Source of the DNA: Siderastrea radians
Taxonomy: Eukaryota > Cnidaria > Anthozoa > Scleractinia > Rhizangiidae
DNA: 64,000 bases
Direction of reading: 5' to 3'
Assembly: GCA_964017195.1 (NCBI GenBank)
Contig: OZ024897.1
Location: forward strand, 35,665,036-35,729,035
This document shows, in pieces, positions 10,501 to 21,700 of this stretch. Position numbers and translations under genes: made by a program. Each line of letters starts with the position of its first letter. The stretch's first letter is position 1. The notes below the pieces were generated by a model. That model did not search any database. It was not told where the DNA came from and worked only from the letters and a program-made list of their open reading frames with translations.

Positions 10501-11552
10501 CTCATAACCAAATAACCGATAAAGGCGTAAATCATTTGTCTGAAGCACTAAAGCAGAGTAAACTAGAAACATTAAACCTCTATCATAACCAAATAACCGA
10601 TAAAGGCGTAGAACATTTGTCTAAAGCACTAAAGCAGAGTAAACTAAAAACATTAAACCTCGCTTATAACCGAATAACCGATAAAGGCGTAGAACATTTG
10701 TCTGAAGCACTAAAGCAGAGTAAACTAGAAACATTAATCCTCATTGGGAACCAAATAACCGATAAAGGCGTAGAACATTTGTCTGAAGCACTAAAGCAGA
10801 GTAAACTAGAAACATTAAACCTCGCTAATAACCAAATAAGCGATAAAGGCGTAGAACATTTGTCTGAAGCACTAAAGCAGAGTAAACTAAAAACATTAAA
10901 CCTCAGGAATAACCAAATAACCGATAAAGGCGTAGAACATTTGTCTGAAGCACTAAAGCAGAGTAAACTAAAAACATTAAACCTCAGGAATAACCAAATA
11001 ACCGAGAAAGGCGTAGAACATTTGTCTGAAGCACTAAAGCAGAGTAAACTAGAAACATTATACCTCGCTGTTAACCAAATAACCGGTAAAGGTGTAGAAC
11101 ATTTGTCTGAAGCACTAAAGCAGAGTAAACTAGAAACATTAAACCTCGCTAATAACCAAATGACCGAGAAAGGCGTAGAACATTTGTCTGAAGCACTAAA
11201 GGAGAGTAAACTAAAAACATTAAACCTCGCTAGTAACCAAATAACCGATAAAGGCGTAGAACATTTGTCTGAAGCACTAAAGCAGAGTAAACTAAAAACA
11301 TTAAACCTCGCTAGTAACCAAATAACCGATAAAGGCGTAGAACATTTGTCTGAAGCACTAAAGCAGAGTAAACTAGAAACATTAGACCTCGCTGATAACC
11401 AAATAACCGATAAAGGCGTAGAACATTTGTCTGAAGCACTAAAGCAGAGTAAACTAGAAACATTATACCTCACTGGTAACCAAATAACCGACAAAGGTGA
11501 AGAGCTCTTGGATAAAGCACGTAGAAAAACTACAATCATTTACAAGTATTAA
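7548..11552 (+). CDS. Four-TM / NACHT / LRR receptor-like protein (NLR-type), 1334 aa
   Basis: A single open frame (also open from 7440, which adds 36 residues). The start at 7548 is chosen because the protein then begins M-E-S-L-K-E-L-L just before the first membrane segment. Hydrophobic segments lie at about 16-37, 77-97, 126-152 and 198-224. The two presumed outer loops carry two cysteines each (C49, C62; C163, C189). A Q/P/E-rich linker follows (about 225-330), then a NACHT ATPase with Walker A GRPGIGKT at 412-419 and Walker B L-L-L-M-F-D-G-T-D-E around D502-E506, then an NLR-type helical block with F-I-H-L-T-V-Q-E-F near 740, then about 16 RI-type leucine-rich repeats from about 895. NACHT-LRR proteins are ATP-driven immune sensors, and cnidarians have many. 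The usual DEATH/CARD/TIR adaptor is absent and a four-pass membrane module sits in its place. Two-cysteine loops recall pannexin/innexin or LRRC8 channels, but that homology is inference. The ligand is unknown. No intron is needed. Confidence 0.93.
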   Translation: MESLKELLTPKSFNKFSYVGIIFWILFGVTLFGIFADTENSESRFDFSCEVKSSKDLIEGRCFEQYEELYNKLGIPVYGFVIANFSVIAIVSVIYSQSVKSKVNELDAEHSQDQPEIRRGRKPRGLFIAYVSQLVLRISFGILFIVLQTQVLYGNNFPSNFKCELMPTAGNNSVTPSTNITPVTQVFQCHNQRASKKTFWINAVSVVNGIFVFLVFIEIVCILSRARKSVGRRFMEDKQFFTDHLMPSARDNTRESTQHSEPTSHEISQLSPQEPVELPQQNQGEQIQEPLPQDSIEQEPHQVQSEMHCQQPPLQDFIKTIKESVKKGTEQLIDLKQPYKRPNPGEGSAKDLNINEIYTNLKIQEGRAKIYNFPTDRREQLQIYPQPNPNKSEFNRPEDIIDAEHKNILVVGRPGIGKTLFCTKLLRDWASDKVFSNEQNLEPDYDIAFLLKFRRLSKRLSLTTHINLRELLCDYSEYPTYVNDEVWEYILKNPNKLLLMFDGTDEFPRHSEIAQDYSACTNTAEGRMPVLALYQKIADGKLLSGATVITTTRPTAVSSLTHLKFDRVVEILGFTSQQVKDYVEKFTKEDQDADRVKEKIWQHISENLNLFSLSYIPVNCFIICSCLFYVLRNCDPPRLPTKLTEIYSIAIKIFFSRHSSEEYRSFITNCDQFVFKNFRALPSKIQDVFKRLGKIAFKGIEESRIIFGSREVEGLEDCGLLHRLPDRAGPLTAPPEEQFCFIHLTVQEFMAAKHLTDTLDDKELKTFVSDNISYGKWAVVTQFIAGLLQEREVPLTHIFTDLLPAKTEEKNERELTGIRDKRSEDSEPRTLTCWPAKEDKRLALNLCKCLNETNVNNSVIEEKLAEINFNAVDFSACSLAPVDCTALVHVLQNTKGISCMNLQGNNIGPLGCEEIAKLANNDKLTSSLNLAGNQITDKGVNHLSEALKQSKLETLNLAGNQITHEGVEHLSEALKQSKLKTLNLTHNQITDKGVNHLSEALKQSKLETLNLYHNQITDKGVEHLSKALKQSKLKTLNLAYNRITDKGVEHLSEALKQSKLETLILIGNQITDKGVEHLSEALKQSKLETLNLANNQISDKGVEHLSEALKQSKLKTLNLRNNQITDKGVEHLSEALKQSKLKTLNLRNNQITEKGVEHLSEALKQSKLETLYLAVNQITGKGVEHLSEALKQSKLETLNLANNQMTEKGVEHLSEALKESKLKTLNLASNQITDKGVEHLSEALKQSKLKTLNLASNQITDKGVEHLSEALKQSKLETLDLADNQITDKGVEHLSEALKQSKLETLYLTGNQITDKGEELLDKARRKTTIIYKY
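10330..11520 (+). repeat. LRR-encoding array of 81-bp units, almost identical
   Basis: Within the receptor gene about 15 consecutive 27-residue repeats follow L-x-L-x-x-N-Q-I-T-D-K-G-V-E-H-L-S-E-A-L-K-Q-S-K-L. The DNA unit is exactly 81 bp (for example, the AAGGCGTA core moves from 10360 to 10441) and most units differ by only a few bases. Differences cluster at residues 4-5 of each unit: AG, AG, TH, YH, AY, IG, AN, RN, RN, AV, AN, AS, AS, AD, TG. These positions sit on the beta-strand face of ribonuclease-inhibitor-type LRRs. The last unit diverges into a short basic tail. Confidence 0.95.
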
Positions 11553-11755
11553 AGACAATTTTTTCAACTTAATAGTTTATAAGCTAAACTCTGGTGCTGT
11601 TTTGGTTAAACTTAAGCTTAAAATTGCGGGAAAATTGTACGCATACTTTATGGCGCGTCAGTGCGATGTAGTGCAAATGAAGATGAACAAGAAAGTCCAC
11701 AACAAATTTCAATGACACAAGAATATTTTATTATTTGCACCACAAAATTACACCT

Positions 11756-11761
11756 AATAAA
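11756..11761 (+). promoter_or_regulatory. Candidate polyadenylation signal for the NACHT-LRR gene
   Basis: A canonical AATAAA lies about 200 bases after the stop codon at 11550-11552. The position suits a short 3' UTR. No transcript evidence is available. Confidence 0.4.
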
Positions 11762-11769
11762 AACAAAAA

Positions 11770-12212
11770 GATATTTGAAAAACATCACCTGACTTTTTTC
11801 CAGTCAGTTGAAATGACGTTTCAGCTTTCCTCCATTGAATGTCATTTTCTTGCCGACACAGAAAAAAATCAGTAAAAGTGAAAAATTGTTGAACTCGGTT
11901 GAAAGATGTCAAAGAACCGGGATAAAAAAGCGAAAACTTTTTTCCTTCTGCAGTCAACACTTTGGATCAAAATCAACCAATCACAACCGCACACGCAGCG
12001 TGTTCCCCCTGCAGTCAGCATTACGAAAAAATAAGCCAATCAGCAACTGAATTTCACTCTGTTTCCTCAGCGGTCAGCAGTTCAGTCTTGTTTCCTCAGC
12101 ACTCTGCATTTTATTTCCTAATTAGCCAATCACGAGAGAGCAGAAAAAACTTCGATCCTAAAAGCTTAGAAGCTTAGCTCTAGATACCTTAGTAATAGGA
12201 GAAAAGTGGTAA
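11770..12212. other. Intergenic DNA, nothing recognised
   Basis: A block near 11960-12140 repeats CAGTCAGC/AGCCAATCA-type phrases three times and is probably a decayed tandem repeat. No gene is supported. Confidence 0.4.
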
Positions 12213-12419
12213 AGCCCCGGCTAAAGGATCAAACATTTTCGTCCAACATCGTGTTTGTCACACGAAAAGATTCGGTGGCTAAACGGGCAAACAATCTTTG
12301 ACTAAAAATCGGACAACGGAAAAACATTTAAACGTAGAGTTGAGAGAGGCGGCTAAACTGTAAGACATGTTCATCCAACACGATGTAGGACAAAAGTGTT
12401 TGATCGTTTCGCCGGGCTC
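12213..12419. mobile_element. TIR element (AGCCCCGGCTAAA family), copy 1
   Basis: Inverted ends read about 45 bases inward: AGCCCCGGCTAAAGGATCAA on the left mirrors the right end, which finishes TTTCGCCGGGCT. It has no coding capacity. A second copy with the same internal blocks is at 22984-23186. No clear target duplication was seen, so the superfamily is left open. Confidence 0.7.
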
Positions 12420-12597
12420 TAGATTTAAAATGGAAATAAAATAGAGATAAATTTTGTATATCCCGGGATTTAAAAAAAAAATTACATGTAATTAATTTGC
12501 TAATATGACAACAATGTCATGAATTTCTACAGTGTCATATCCAGGATTCAAAAAGGTAAAGGGCAGGTTCCATTGGAAGTTCGAGTGGGTGGATGGG

Positions 12598-12685
12598 TAG
12601 CCTGTTTGGGGAAGGAGCTCCCAGAACCCCATTTTTCTCCCGCATTCTCGCTCCCCTTCCCTGTTTATGCCTGCTACGCAGGCTA
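12598..12685. mobile_element. 88-bp MITE related to the one at 4941
   Basis: It begins TAGCCTG and ends CCTGCTACGCAGGCTA. The flanking 9-mers are GTGGATGGG (12589-12597) and GTGGGTGGG (12686-12694), 8 of 9 identical. The right end matches that of the 4941-5050 element, supporting one family with 9-bp duplications. Confidence 0.6.
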
Positions 12686-12699
12686 GTGGGTGGGTAGGT

Positions 12700-13613
12700 G
12701 GGAGTCTGGGAGTAGCACAGTTTTTTGTTCATAAAATCAATAATGAACCAAAGTTTGATGCTTTAAGATCCTTAATGGTCATTTGATTTATTTGAAGTTT
12801 ATAATTTCTTGAGTGGAAACATGCATGAGCAACACAGGTTTTCTAGGCAAAACATTCACCCTTTCAAGTCCCAGCATCTTTTATACACAAATTCTCCTTA
12901 CTGGTCCTCATACATTTTGTTGAGTACTAGTTGGAAGAACTTGTTTAAACATCAACAAAATTCATCGGTGGTGACAAGTTCCTTAATTCTCCTGACCTGT
13001 ATGTGTCACAAATGTACTCATATGATGTGAAAAATTTGATGTTGATGATTGCTGGGGCTTGGTAGTTAAATCAAATGACAATATTTTTACATCATAGCAC
13101 TGGCTACTGCACACAAGCATGTGTACAACATAGCAATAATTAACAGTGATAAACTCAAGTGTATAAGGGCCCTTTATTGTTCTTGAAATTAGCATTGCAT
13201 CAGATAGGGGGTTTTTAAAATCGCTTTAAAAGAAACATTAAAGAATTAGTTTTAATTCATGTAAATATATTTTTTAAGATTTTTTAGCAAAGACTGTATG
13301 AATATCAGGGTAGTTTCCACCTGTGGAAACTGTAAAAAAAGTGTAGGGGGGCACGATTGCTCCCAAATTCTGTGACTTCAATAAATTTTCAGATGAAGTT
13401 TTTAGCAGTCGCATAGTCAGTTTTTTGTTTTCCCTCTGAAGAAATCACGTGGCTACTCGGAAAGTTGATTGAGCCTCTCATTTCCAAGATCAAAATTTAT
13501 TTTCTCCCTACTGAATGACTTAAGCTTAAACGAGACTTATCACGAGAATTGGGTGGTACATCAAGACGATATCCCCAGGTTATGATTAACAATTATTATT
13601 ATCATGTTTGACA
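12700..13613. other. Intergenic DNA, nothing recognised
   Basis: AT-rich sequence. The plus-strand frame at 12809-13030 and the overlapping minus-strand frame have no domain or splice support. Confidence 0.4.
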
Positions 13614-13757
13614 AATAGCCGTTTTTCACTGTTTCATTTGCATAACAATGTATTTGAATGTGGATGTGAGGCAATTTCAGGCAATTTTCCAGTTTTACCT
13701 GAAATTGCCACACATCCACAATGCAAATCAGAAAAGTTAATTGTGAAAATGGCTATT
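13614..13757. mobile_element. Foldback MITE, about 144 bp
   Basis: The two halves are near-complementary: AATAGCCGTTTTTCAC at the left mirrors GTGAAAATGGCTATT at the right, and TGTGAGGCAATTTCAGG mirrors CCTGAAATTGCCACA around a short loop. It would fold into one hairpin. No product is encoded. Confidence 0.75.
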
Positions 13758-14140
13758 ATGCATTGAAATTGTTCTGAGAATTTAGATGTTGGTCACTTTA
13801 TTTTGGTGGTAAATGTACCTGTATTGATCTTCCTAAATATTCTCATAACCTGAAAATCTCAATGACCTGAATTTGATGGTACAAAGACAGCACACCTATT
13901 GTTGACAATTTGAGCTGTCACCAATCTCCTTGGCAATGATTATACAAATATACAATTATATTCTGGGGAGGATCGCATAATGGTTACTTGAGAATTTAAT
14001 GACACCATGAATTAGATAAAAACGAGAAATGTGAAAAAAATGGGAGGGAGTGCGTCTCACTATCTCCATGAGACAAAAAAACAAACTAGAAGATGCACTT
14101 TGTGGTTTTTGGTGTGGGAGTAGGATGATGCCTCATTATA

Positions 14141-14315
14141 AAGTGGAACCTCCATTCAACGAAAGTGCCTAGGGACTGGGGAAATTGGTTTGTTATATCA
14201 ACAGTTCACTATATCGAGGTTCTTTTCCATACATCACACTTACTGGGCTGAAAAATATCGTTCGTTATACCGAGGACTTTGTTATATAGAGGTTCGTTAA
14301 ATCAAGGTTCCACTG
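14141..14315. mobile_element. Tc1/mariner (pogo/Tigger-like) MITE, copy 2
   Basis: Same family as 3776-4010: it shares AGGGACTGGGGAAATTGGTT and the right end GGTTCCACTG, with TA on both sides (14139-14140, 14316-14317). The first base of the left end is A instead of C. It lacks the internal duplication seen in the other copy. Confidence 0.8.
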
Positions 14316-14319
14316 TACA

Positions 14320-15450
14320 AGTGGCAGAGGTACAAAGCACACCTACAGCCTCCCCGGCCGACTCATTCTTCGCAGGTTTGCCAATCATAGCTCTCGCACC
14401 ATGCCAGACATTACAGCCCACTGCCCTCTTGTACAGAGGGCAGTTTTAACCCAGGGTTTAACACCAGGGACTAGTCGAAGCAAGTCTCTCCATGGGTGAT
14501 ATAACTTACTAACAGGCATATTGCATTTTCAGTCTAAGACATAATGAGACACAGTTTATAGGGAAGCTGCATTGGTGTAAAATCTGACAAGCTGCCTGGA
14601 GACAGAACATTGGTAAGTCACAAAGGCAGCATCAAACTGATTAATGCTGCTTTGAAAGGAGGGTCTCTGTAAAACCAAACTTAAACCTGTAAGCCCAAGT
14701 ATCAACCTACAAATTCTCGCTAGTGGCATCCTTATTTAATATCAATTTTCTTAGGGGGATGGGGGAGGGGGGGGAGCGCATTAGAACGAATTTTTTTTGT
14801 TTTGCCAATATTTTAAATATGCCAACAAGAGTGGTTTTCTAAGTGCGACTCCTTTGTCATAATGATTTTCTTATAGTAGTAGATGAAAGACGTTCACATT
14901 TGTACACATCAAGCCAACTCATCTTTACTAATTGTTATCACCTGTGTGTTTGAACATGCACTGTTCTTACAAGGAGAAACAAAAGTCTGATCACAACGGG
15001 GCTTGAAAGGTCAACAGCAACAGCACAGAGTCACACAGTGCATTGTTCAATAACACTCAAACTCTGAACTTGGAAACTTAACAAACAATGGCATTTTTAA
15101 CTGCAGTCGATCAATATTATATTGACAAAAAGTGAATCAAAATCCACCAATCAAAACAAACAAACGTGACCTCTTGAACCCCACAACTAGTCTGCTTGGT
15201 TTTTGAGTCTTCCACTAAAACAATTGATGCAGTAATGAAACATGAGCATTAATTTTGTTCTGTCTTGAACTTAAAAGCTGCACATTATTGAAAGGCGTAC
15301 TAACCAGAAGTGGCATATATCTTCATTGAGTCTAAACAGTTGAACACATATCTGAATCTAACAAGTAACACATAATGTCTTCGTTGAGTCTTAATAATGT
15401 GTTGCAGCAATTCTTATCAAAAGGACACACTTTTGGACTTCCTTTCACAT
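14320..15450. other. Intergenic DNA downstream of eif3c, nothing recognised
   Basis: A G-rich tract is at 14757-14777. No coding or RNA gene is supported. The eif3c 3' UTR probably ends near 15430. Confidence 0.4.
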
Positions 15451-15456
15451 TTTATT
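15451..15456 (-). promoter_or_regulatory. Candidate polyadenylation signal of eif3c
   Basis: AATAAA on the minus strand, about 160 bases beyond the eif3c stop codon at 15615-15617. Spacing is normal for a 3' UTR. Confidence 0.5.
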
Positions 15457-15614
15457 GTCACAACTTGGAATAATTATAATATTTGTAAAGTTATGATCTT
15501 GAAGGAGGGTACAATCTACACCCACAGGACTTTGAAGCCAGCAAAAGTGCAAAATTGTCCCAATGAGTATTCGCCCTTCTGCAACTGTCACAACAGGATA
15601 AACCTGTTTTTACT

Positions 15615-15769
15615 TCAGTAAGATGACTGTGTTGTCTGTTGCTGGTAAAACCTGTCATGCTGTCGTCCGTATCTCTCTTGCCAGTTGTATCTATCCTGTC
15701 TGTCCTGTTTTTCAGGCCTATCTTGTCGATCAAAATGCTGCTGGTTTTGACGGCGATAGCGGCCTTGCC
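15615..15769 (-). CDS. eif3c: eif3c last exon: Q/R-rich tail and stop
   Basis: The frame runs [11 protein letters not shown] to T-T-Q-S-S-Y and TGA at 15615-15617. The human tail is also Gly/Arg/Gln/Tyr-rich and ends with a similar Q-rich Tyr-terminated motif, which supports this as the true end. Confidence 0.93.
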
Positions 15770-18700
15770 CTAAACAGATTTGAAATTTGATAGAATGAGC
15801 AAAATTAAAGCACAAACAAGACAAGGCAAGGAAAACCACAGGAAAAAATCATGGCTATACACCCTACACTTCATCGTTCTACTTACTGTAAACGACTCGA
15901 AAAATGTGCTAGGGCTTAAACATTAGTTTACTTAATTGAACCTTGGTCTGCTGTCAAGTTGCAATGGCCAGTGGTATTTTTCCACATGCTGAGGGGTTAT
16001 ACATTATAAAACATGGGCCTTGAGATGACATCCTGATCTGTTAGAGGTATACCAATATACCTTTACAATTATGTTGCCACATATACCCTACATTTTCTAT
16101 TAAAAATAGACAGGAACATAGTACAGAAACTTCAGATTTAGTTAGTTCAAAACAACTGATGCGCTGAGAACATAACTGTCTCATGTCAAAATTTAGTCAG
16201 TCAATAATATTTGCATATTTGCATGTCAAAATACTGCATACACAATAAAATTATTGTTTTTAAATTTTCTGTAAAACCAAACCACTTGGCAACACTGACT
16301 GCGAGATTTAATAAAAAACAAGTCTCTTTCTCAAAGCCTTTGACCCTGCTGTTGTTGACCATTTATGAAGGAGGCTTTCTTACATTGGTGTGATATATGA
16401 TAATTTAAATGTGCAGGTTAGATTTGTAAAGTCATGCTCAATCCACAATACAATTCCTGTGATCTGCAGGTGCCTAGCTACAGACAGATCAGTGAGCCAG
16501 TTTTATCCACTGGTAAGCAGCATACCTTGCCTGTCCTTGAACTGCACAAATCCTCCATGTCTTGTGTCATAAATACGTTCATTGTTTTCAACCAGCGTGC
16601 TGACCTAATAATAAAGAACGCAGTGTTTATGCTATATCAATTATATTTATTACATTTCAAGCCTGAAATCCCACTGTCATAGTTTTTTTACTTGCTTTTC
16701 ACTTTGTCATTTGGACATCAAAGAATATCATTTTTCATTAGCAAAACTCCACTGTCCAAAAACAGAGAGCGAAAAAAAAAAATCTAAATTAAAAAAAAAT
16801 TAGGATCCAGCATGTGTGCACAGTTTACAGCAGCAGAAAAGACAAAGTGACAATGGAAAAGTGCAAATAGCCACACAGAATATCACAGCTGGATTTAAGT
16901 GTTTCGTCCAAATGTTGTTCAACTTGCATCTTATTAAAAAAATGGAACAAAATTATGAACACTGTAAGGTTTGCAGACAGAGACAAACAGGATTTCAACA
17001 AACAAGACTTCCATAACAAGAAAATAAGATCCACAAAGAAAGTACATCTGTCAACATTGCTGTTCAACCTATGCTCGATGGAGAGTTATCGCTCACAGAT
17101 CAGGAAAAAAAAAAATTCTGGAGGACGTGATGATGACTGTGGTGCTTTGTGCTGGCCCGCGAAGTCCATAAGGTTCACCAGAGCACTGGGAAGTTAACTC
17201 CTTATTAATATTACCTTGTCAGCCAGTTGTAGTGCCAGGCTCTGAAGAAGAGAAGGCTCTGCTCCTCGGTGCATCACAACTGTCTGAGTTGGTTCATCCC
17301 AAGAGGCCTGGAGAGAGAGAGTTTAAAACATCAACACAGCTTTTCAATCCTTACTCAGTGCTCTCAGAAACCTGTGACATGTGTCAGCAACAACAGCAAA
17401 CAATGTGTTGATCTTATTTTGAACATCTAGTGACCTATTAAAAATAAGCCAGAACATCTTCGAAGAGAGAGTATCTCGTGACCTGTGCCAGCTAGTTGCT
17501 AGCAACTAGCTAGTTGCACCAGTAGAATTACATAAGTTTCATTCAAAAAGGCGGGGGCTCTTTATCAGGGGAAAAGGGTGCTTTCAGGTATAGGGGTGTT
17601 TTCTAGCTGTCTGTAACAAGGGCAGAGAGAGACCAGTGTCATAAGACAATCCCCACTGTAGGGCCCATTTAGGCAGTAAAACTTTGTTGAATCAGACATG
17701 CTTACGGATAACTTATCATGCCATCTGATCCACGTACATCAAAGTTTAAATACTTGCTCACCATTTTCATGCAAAACATACAGGGCTGTGCTCTGCTGGG
17801 CCTCGAGCAACTCAAAAACTTATTTTTTTGCATAATGATTAAGGGCTGGTCACCCCAGATTTCATGGCTGGGAGCCTTTGGGCACCCTGTCATTATTCTT
17901 AAAGCAAAGCCTTGATATAAAAAAATGCTGCAAGTTTTAAAACGTTCTGGAGAAGGAATAGACAACGGTTTTAATTGTAAGATACATAAAAAAAAAGAAC
18001 TTTCTCAAGTGCAACTGAGCCATTAGAGAGTGTGCTCTGATGCGTACTGTCCAATTACTTAGGCATAACGAGTACACTGTCCAATTAATGCTCAAATCAT
18101 GGTTGGTGATAGCCAATCCGATTCAGGAATTTTTATTATAGTAAGCGATTTTCCTTCATACAGATACCTCATCATCACAGACAAACTTCTTGGTCTCAGC
18201 CCATTGCCAAGCTCATAATGTGGACAAAGTTTGTGATACCAGCTGGGGGAGTAACTGCATGTATTGCTTACAAACCTGTAATTCCTCATTAATGATCATT
18301 TTGCTGATGGTGCTGTGTACAACAGCAGGAGGTAATTCAAACATCTCGGCCAAAGTGAACAAACTACACATAACAACAACACAGGCTTCACGTTAGAATG
18401 TTTTCTCAGTAATTTCTTGACGGAGAAACAATAGGGAGAAAAGGGACAAAAATCTGAATTCCAATTTCCAGAGGTTTGCCAACAAAAAGAATGCTTGGTG
18501 ATTACAAAATACCCTTAAATATACATAGCTGATTTTTTTATTTTACTTTGACCTGTACACAGATGTATATGAAATTATACTCCACTCCTTTTAATCACAA
18601 AAATTTGAAGTTCAATGTAAAATATGCCACTTGCTCTTTTGGCACAAAATTATGCGGTTCAATGTTTAAATCTAACTGGTAATTTTACATTACCTCAGTG

Positions 18701-21700
18701 AATCGTAGACGCTGTTGTATGTGAACAGATAAGTTCTCAGGCTCTCCTCTTGGATTTTCCTTCAAAAACCACAAACAAAACATAAGGTCACTAAAGAGCC
18801 AATGTAGGAATGAATAAAACTGTTAGCCAATTTGACAATTCGAATCTCAGAAAATAAAACAAAAGTGAAGCCTAGTCTGAGGTACCAGCTGGAAGTCTCT
18901 TTACATCCTAACCTCCATAGGCACAGGGGAGAGAGATGCCTACCCATCAGGGGGCTAGTGGCACTGGGACAGACTCCACCCTCCCAACAAATATTTAACT
19001 GTATGTACATTAATATGTGAAATGTATTTCACTAATAGCAAAGAATCCATTAAAAAAAAAAGAAATTAGTTGAGTTTAACCTTGTGAGCATTTCTTGAAC
19101 TTGATCTGTTTGGCGGAATAATTTCCACACCTATCAAGGAAAAAAAGTTGCATGCCACTAATTTAAATGTAAAATACACATTGTAAGCAATCAGATCTGT
19201 TATTTAGTGATATCCACCTGGATAATATCATTATCCAGTTTCCAATATATCTATGTCAGTAAGAGTTCGCCTGCATCTTTGCTACATGTATACCTTAACA
19301 GCTAAAATGTAGTCCCTGCACTGTCTCCAGTCTCCTTTCTTCATGGCTTTGGAGGCGGCCACTACATGTTCACGCATGCTCTCTGGAGGACCTGAAATAC
19401 CAAAAAGAAATCTTATAATCACAGTTGAAAAAACATACATTAACAATGACCTTTATTAGATCTCAGCAGTGATATGCTGTCGGATATGTGTACATTTTTT
19501 TCTTTTGTTTCTCAAGAAGCACTCTTACCAGGATAACTGAAGTTTGCAAACATGTTCTAGTGTAAACACCATGATAACATTTAGCAAGCCAATGAAAAAC
19601 TGCTGGAAGAACAGATCTTCCACAATTTTGTCACCTGATTGTTGGCAGTTTGTTGGCTGAAAGTAACTTACTAACAGCTCACGAACAGTCCAGCAACAAA
19701 TCACAAACAAATAACAGCTGGCAATTTTAAATGAAGGAAAGCCTAACAGACAATTGAACAATACAAGAATGGACCGACAATACGACAGTCAAATCAACAA
19801 CCAAACAAAACATTGTTCAGTTGCAATTGGACTGATACTAGTTTCTACTCTTTAGCTGGCTGACAACTTTTAGTGTTGGCAACCTTTCATTTGACATAAA
19901 TGACATGAATGTTAGTCCAACAAGAATTGACATGAAGGAGTGAGACAAACAGTAGGTGGTGGAAACAAAGGCCTTTATAAGCAGCAAGTGACTGCTTTTG
20001 TGGAGGTTTGTTGTGTAAAAGGACTAGCTTTCCAAAATTTGCGAGTCTGGGAAACAAAGTTGGAAGCTCAAGTTAACTGTTTGAAAGCAACTTCATGGGA
20101 AATGTAGTACCAAAAATCCACGTACATGTATTTCTATACCCACAAGTATCACAGTATCTCAATTGTAACCAACTGCTAATAATTTCATAAACACAACCTC
20201 ACAGAATCCAAAGCAAAAGAACTTATAAATATATATACTTCTACTAACCAACTAAGGTTTGCTTTTCACTTTGTCGTAACTGGTAGTGGAAGCTTTTGCT
20301 AAAAATACGAGGTCTGTAATCGTATGCATGAGCTGAAAACAAGAACAGATATAAAGTTACACAAGGTTACGTACATTTGTGCTTTCAACCATTCTGGTGG
20401 ACTTTAGTTTTGTTTCAATTTATGCATGTTAGCATTTCCTTGTGTTCTACTAATGTACTGTGTTTTAATACAGCATTACTTTTTCAGTCAAATTCCCACT
20501 TTTTGTGTATTCTGTGCAATTTGTGCCTTTTTTAAGGCTCAAAGAAAATTTAAGCTTTACCAAGGGAAAACTGGATCTGTACTTGCCATGACACTTTCTC
20601 AATTGCTTATTCTAAGATAACTGAATCTAATTTTTGTTTTTAGCTACAGGTGTTTAGGTGGCAGATGGATTTTCCTGTTGGAACATACAAGATAATTTTA
20701 TTGCCCCACCTGTTCCAGAAGATTGGATGGGACATAACAAGCAGTACTTAACAAAGAAGCTGGCTTGTTAAAGTGGAAGCATCTGGATTACCTAAGCACC
20801 TAACAAAGGTAATAATTATTGTGAGCTACAGACATACCAGCCATCCATGGGATTTCAATTAACATTGCTGATGTTAAGTAAACACACTCCAGTAGCTCCA
20901 GATTTATGTGCATGTGAAATGGAACCTAGCATACAAAGAAAAAACCTAATTATTGAGATTCAACAGGTTAACATTATTAACTGATTAAGATTCATTTTAC
21001 CGCATGGACTACACCACAACATACCTGTCTTCTCTTTTCAATTTTCTCTTGTTCTGGGGTTCTTTCATACTGCCTTTGTTGCATTAAACCCTTGAAAATG
21101 AACAAAAGGTACTATATTACTGATCCTGTCAAATAATGGCTCGAGTCAAGTCTTTCCAGGTCACGGATGAAATCCTAAAGTGTGACTATTCAAACACGCA
21201 AGTAAAACTCTAAATTGCCACTATTCAAATAAATAAAATCCCAAAGTGTGACTTCAGATGAAAGCTCTTCAATAGTATCCTGTTGTGATTCTGTTCATTA
21301 CGCTGTACAAGGCAGTTCTAACTTTGAGTCTGTGGATGAAATCCTTCAGCATGACCTTTCAAATGAAAGGTACTGAGCAGTACTTTCCTGCGGTGCTGTT
21401 TATTATGCTGTACAAGGTGGTTCTAACTTTCGAGGCTATGGATGAAATCCTTAAGTGTGACCACTCAACTGAAAGGTTAACTGTGTAGTACATTGCTGTA
21501 GTATTGTTCATTATTCTGTCTTGATGTTCACACCAGTGGATAAAATCCTACAGGGTGACATTCAAAGGAAAGCAATTGAGCAACCCTTCTCTGTGGAGCT
21601 GTTTATTTTTCAACTCTTTCTCCCAAGGGACATTTTTTTATATTGTCTAAACTGTACTCTGGCACTCTTGTAAGGATAGGAGTTGCTTTGCATACCTGTG

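Noticed and set aside
10664..11539. A 291-codon minus-strand frame over the LRR array
   Set aside because: It is the antisense of the 81-bp repeats; any stop-free unit repeated in frame gives a long mirror frame. The sense strand carries the NLR domains.
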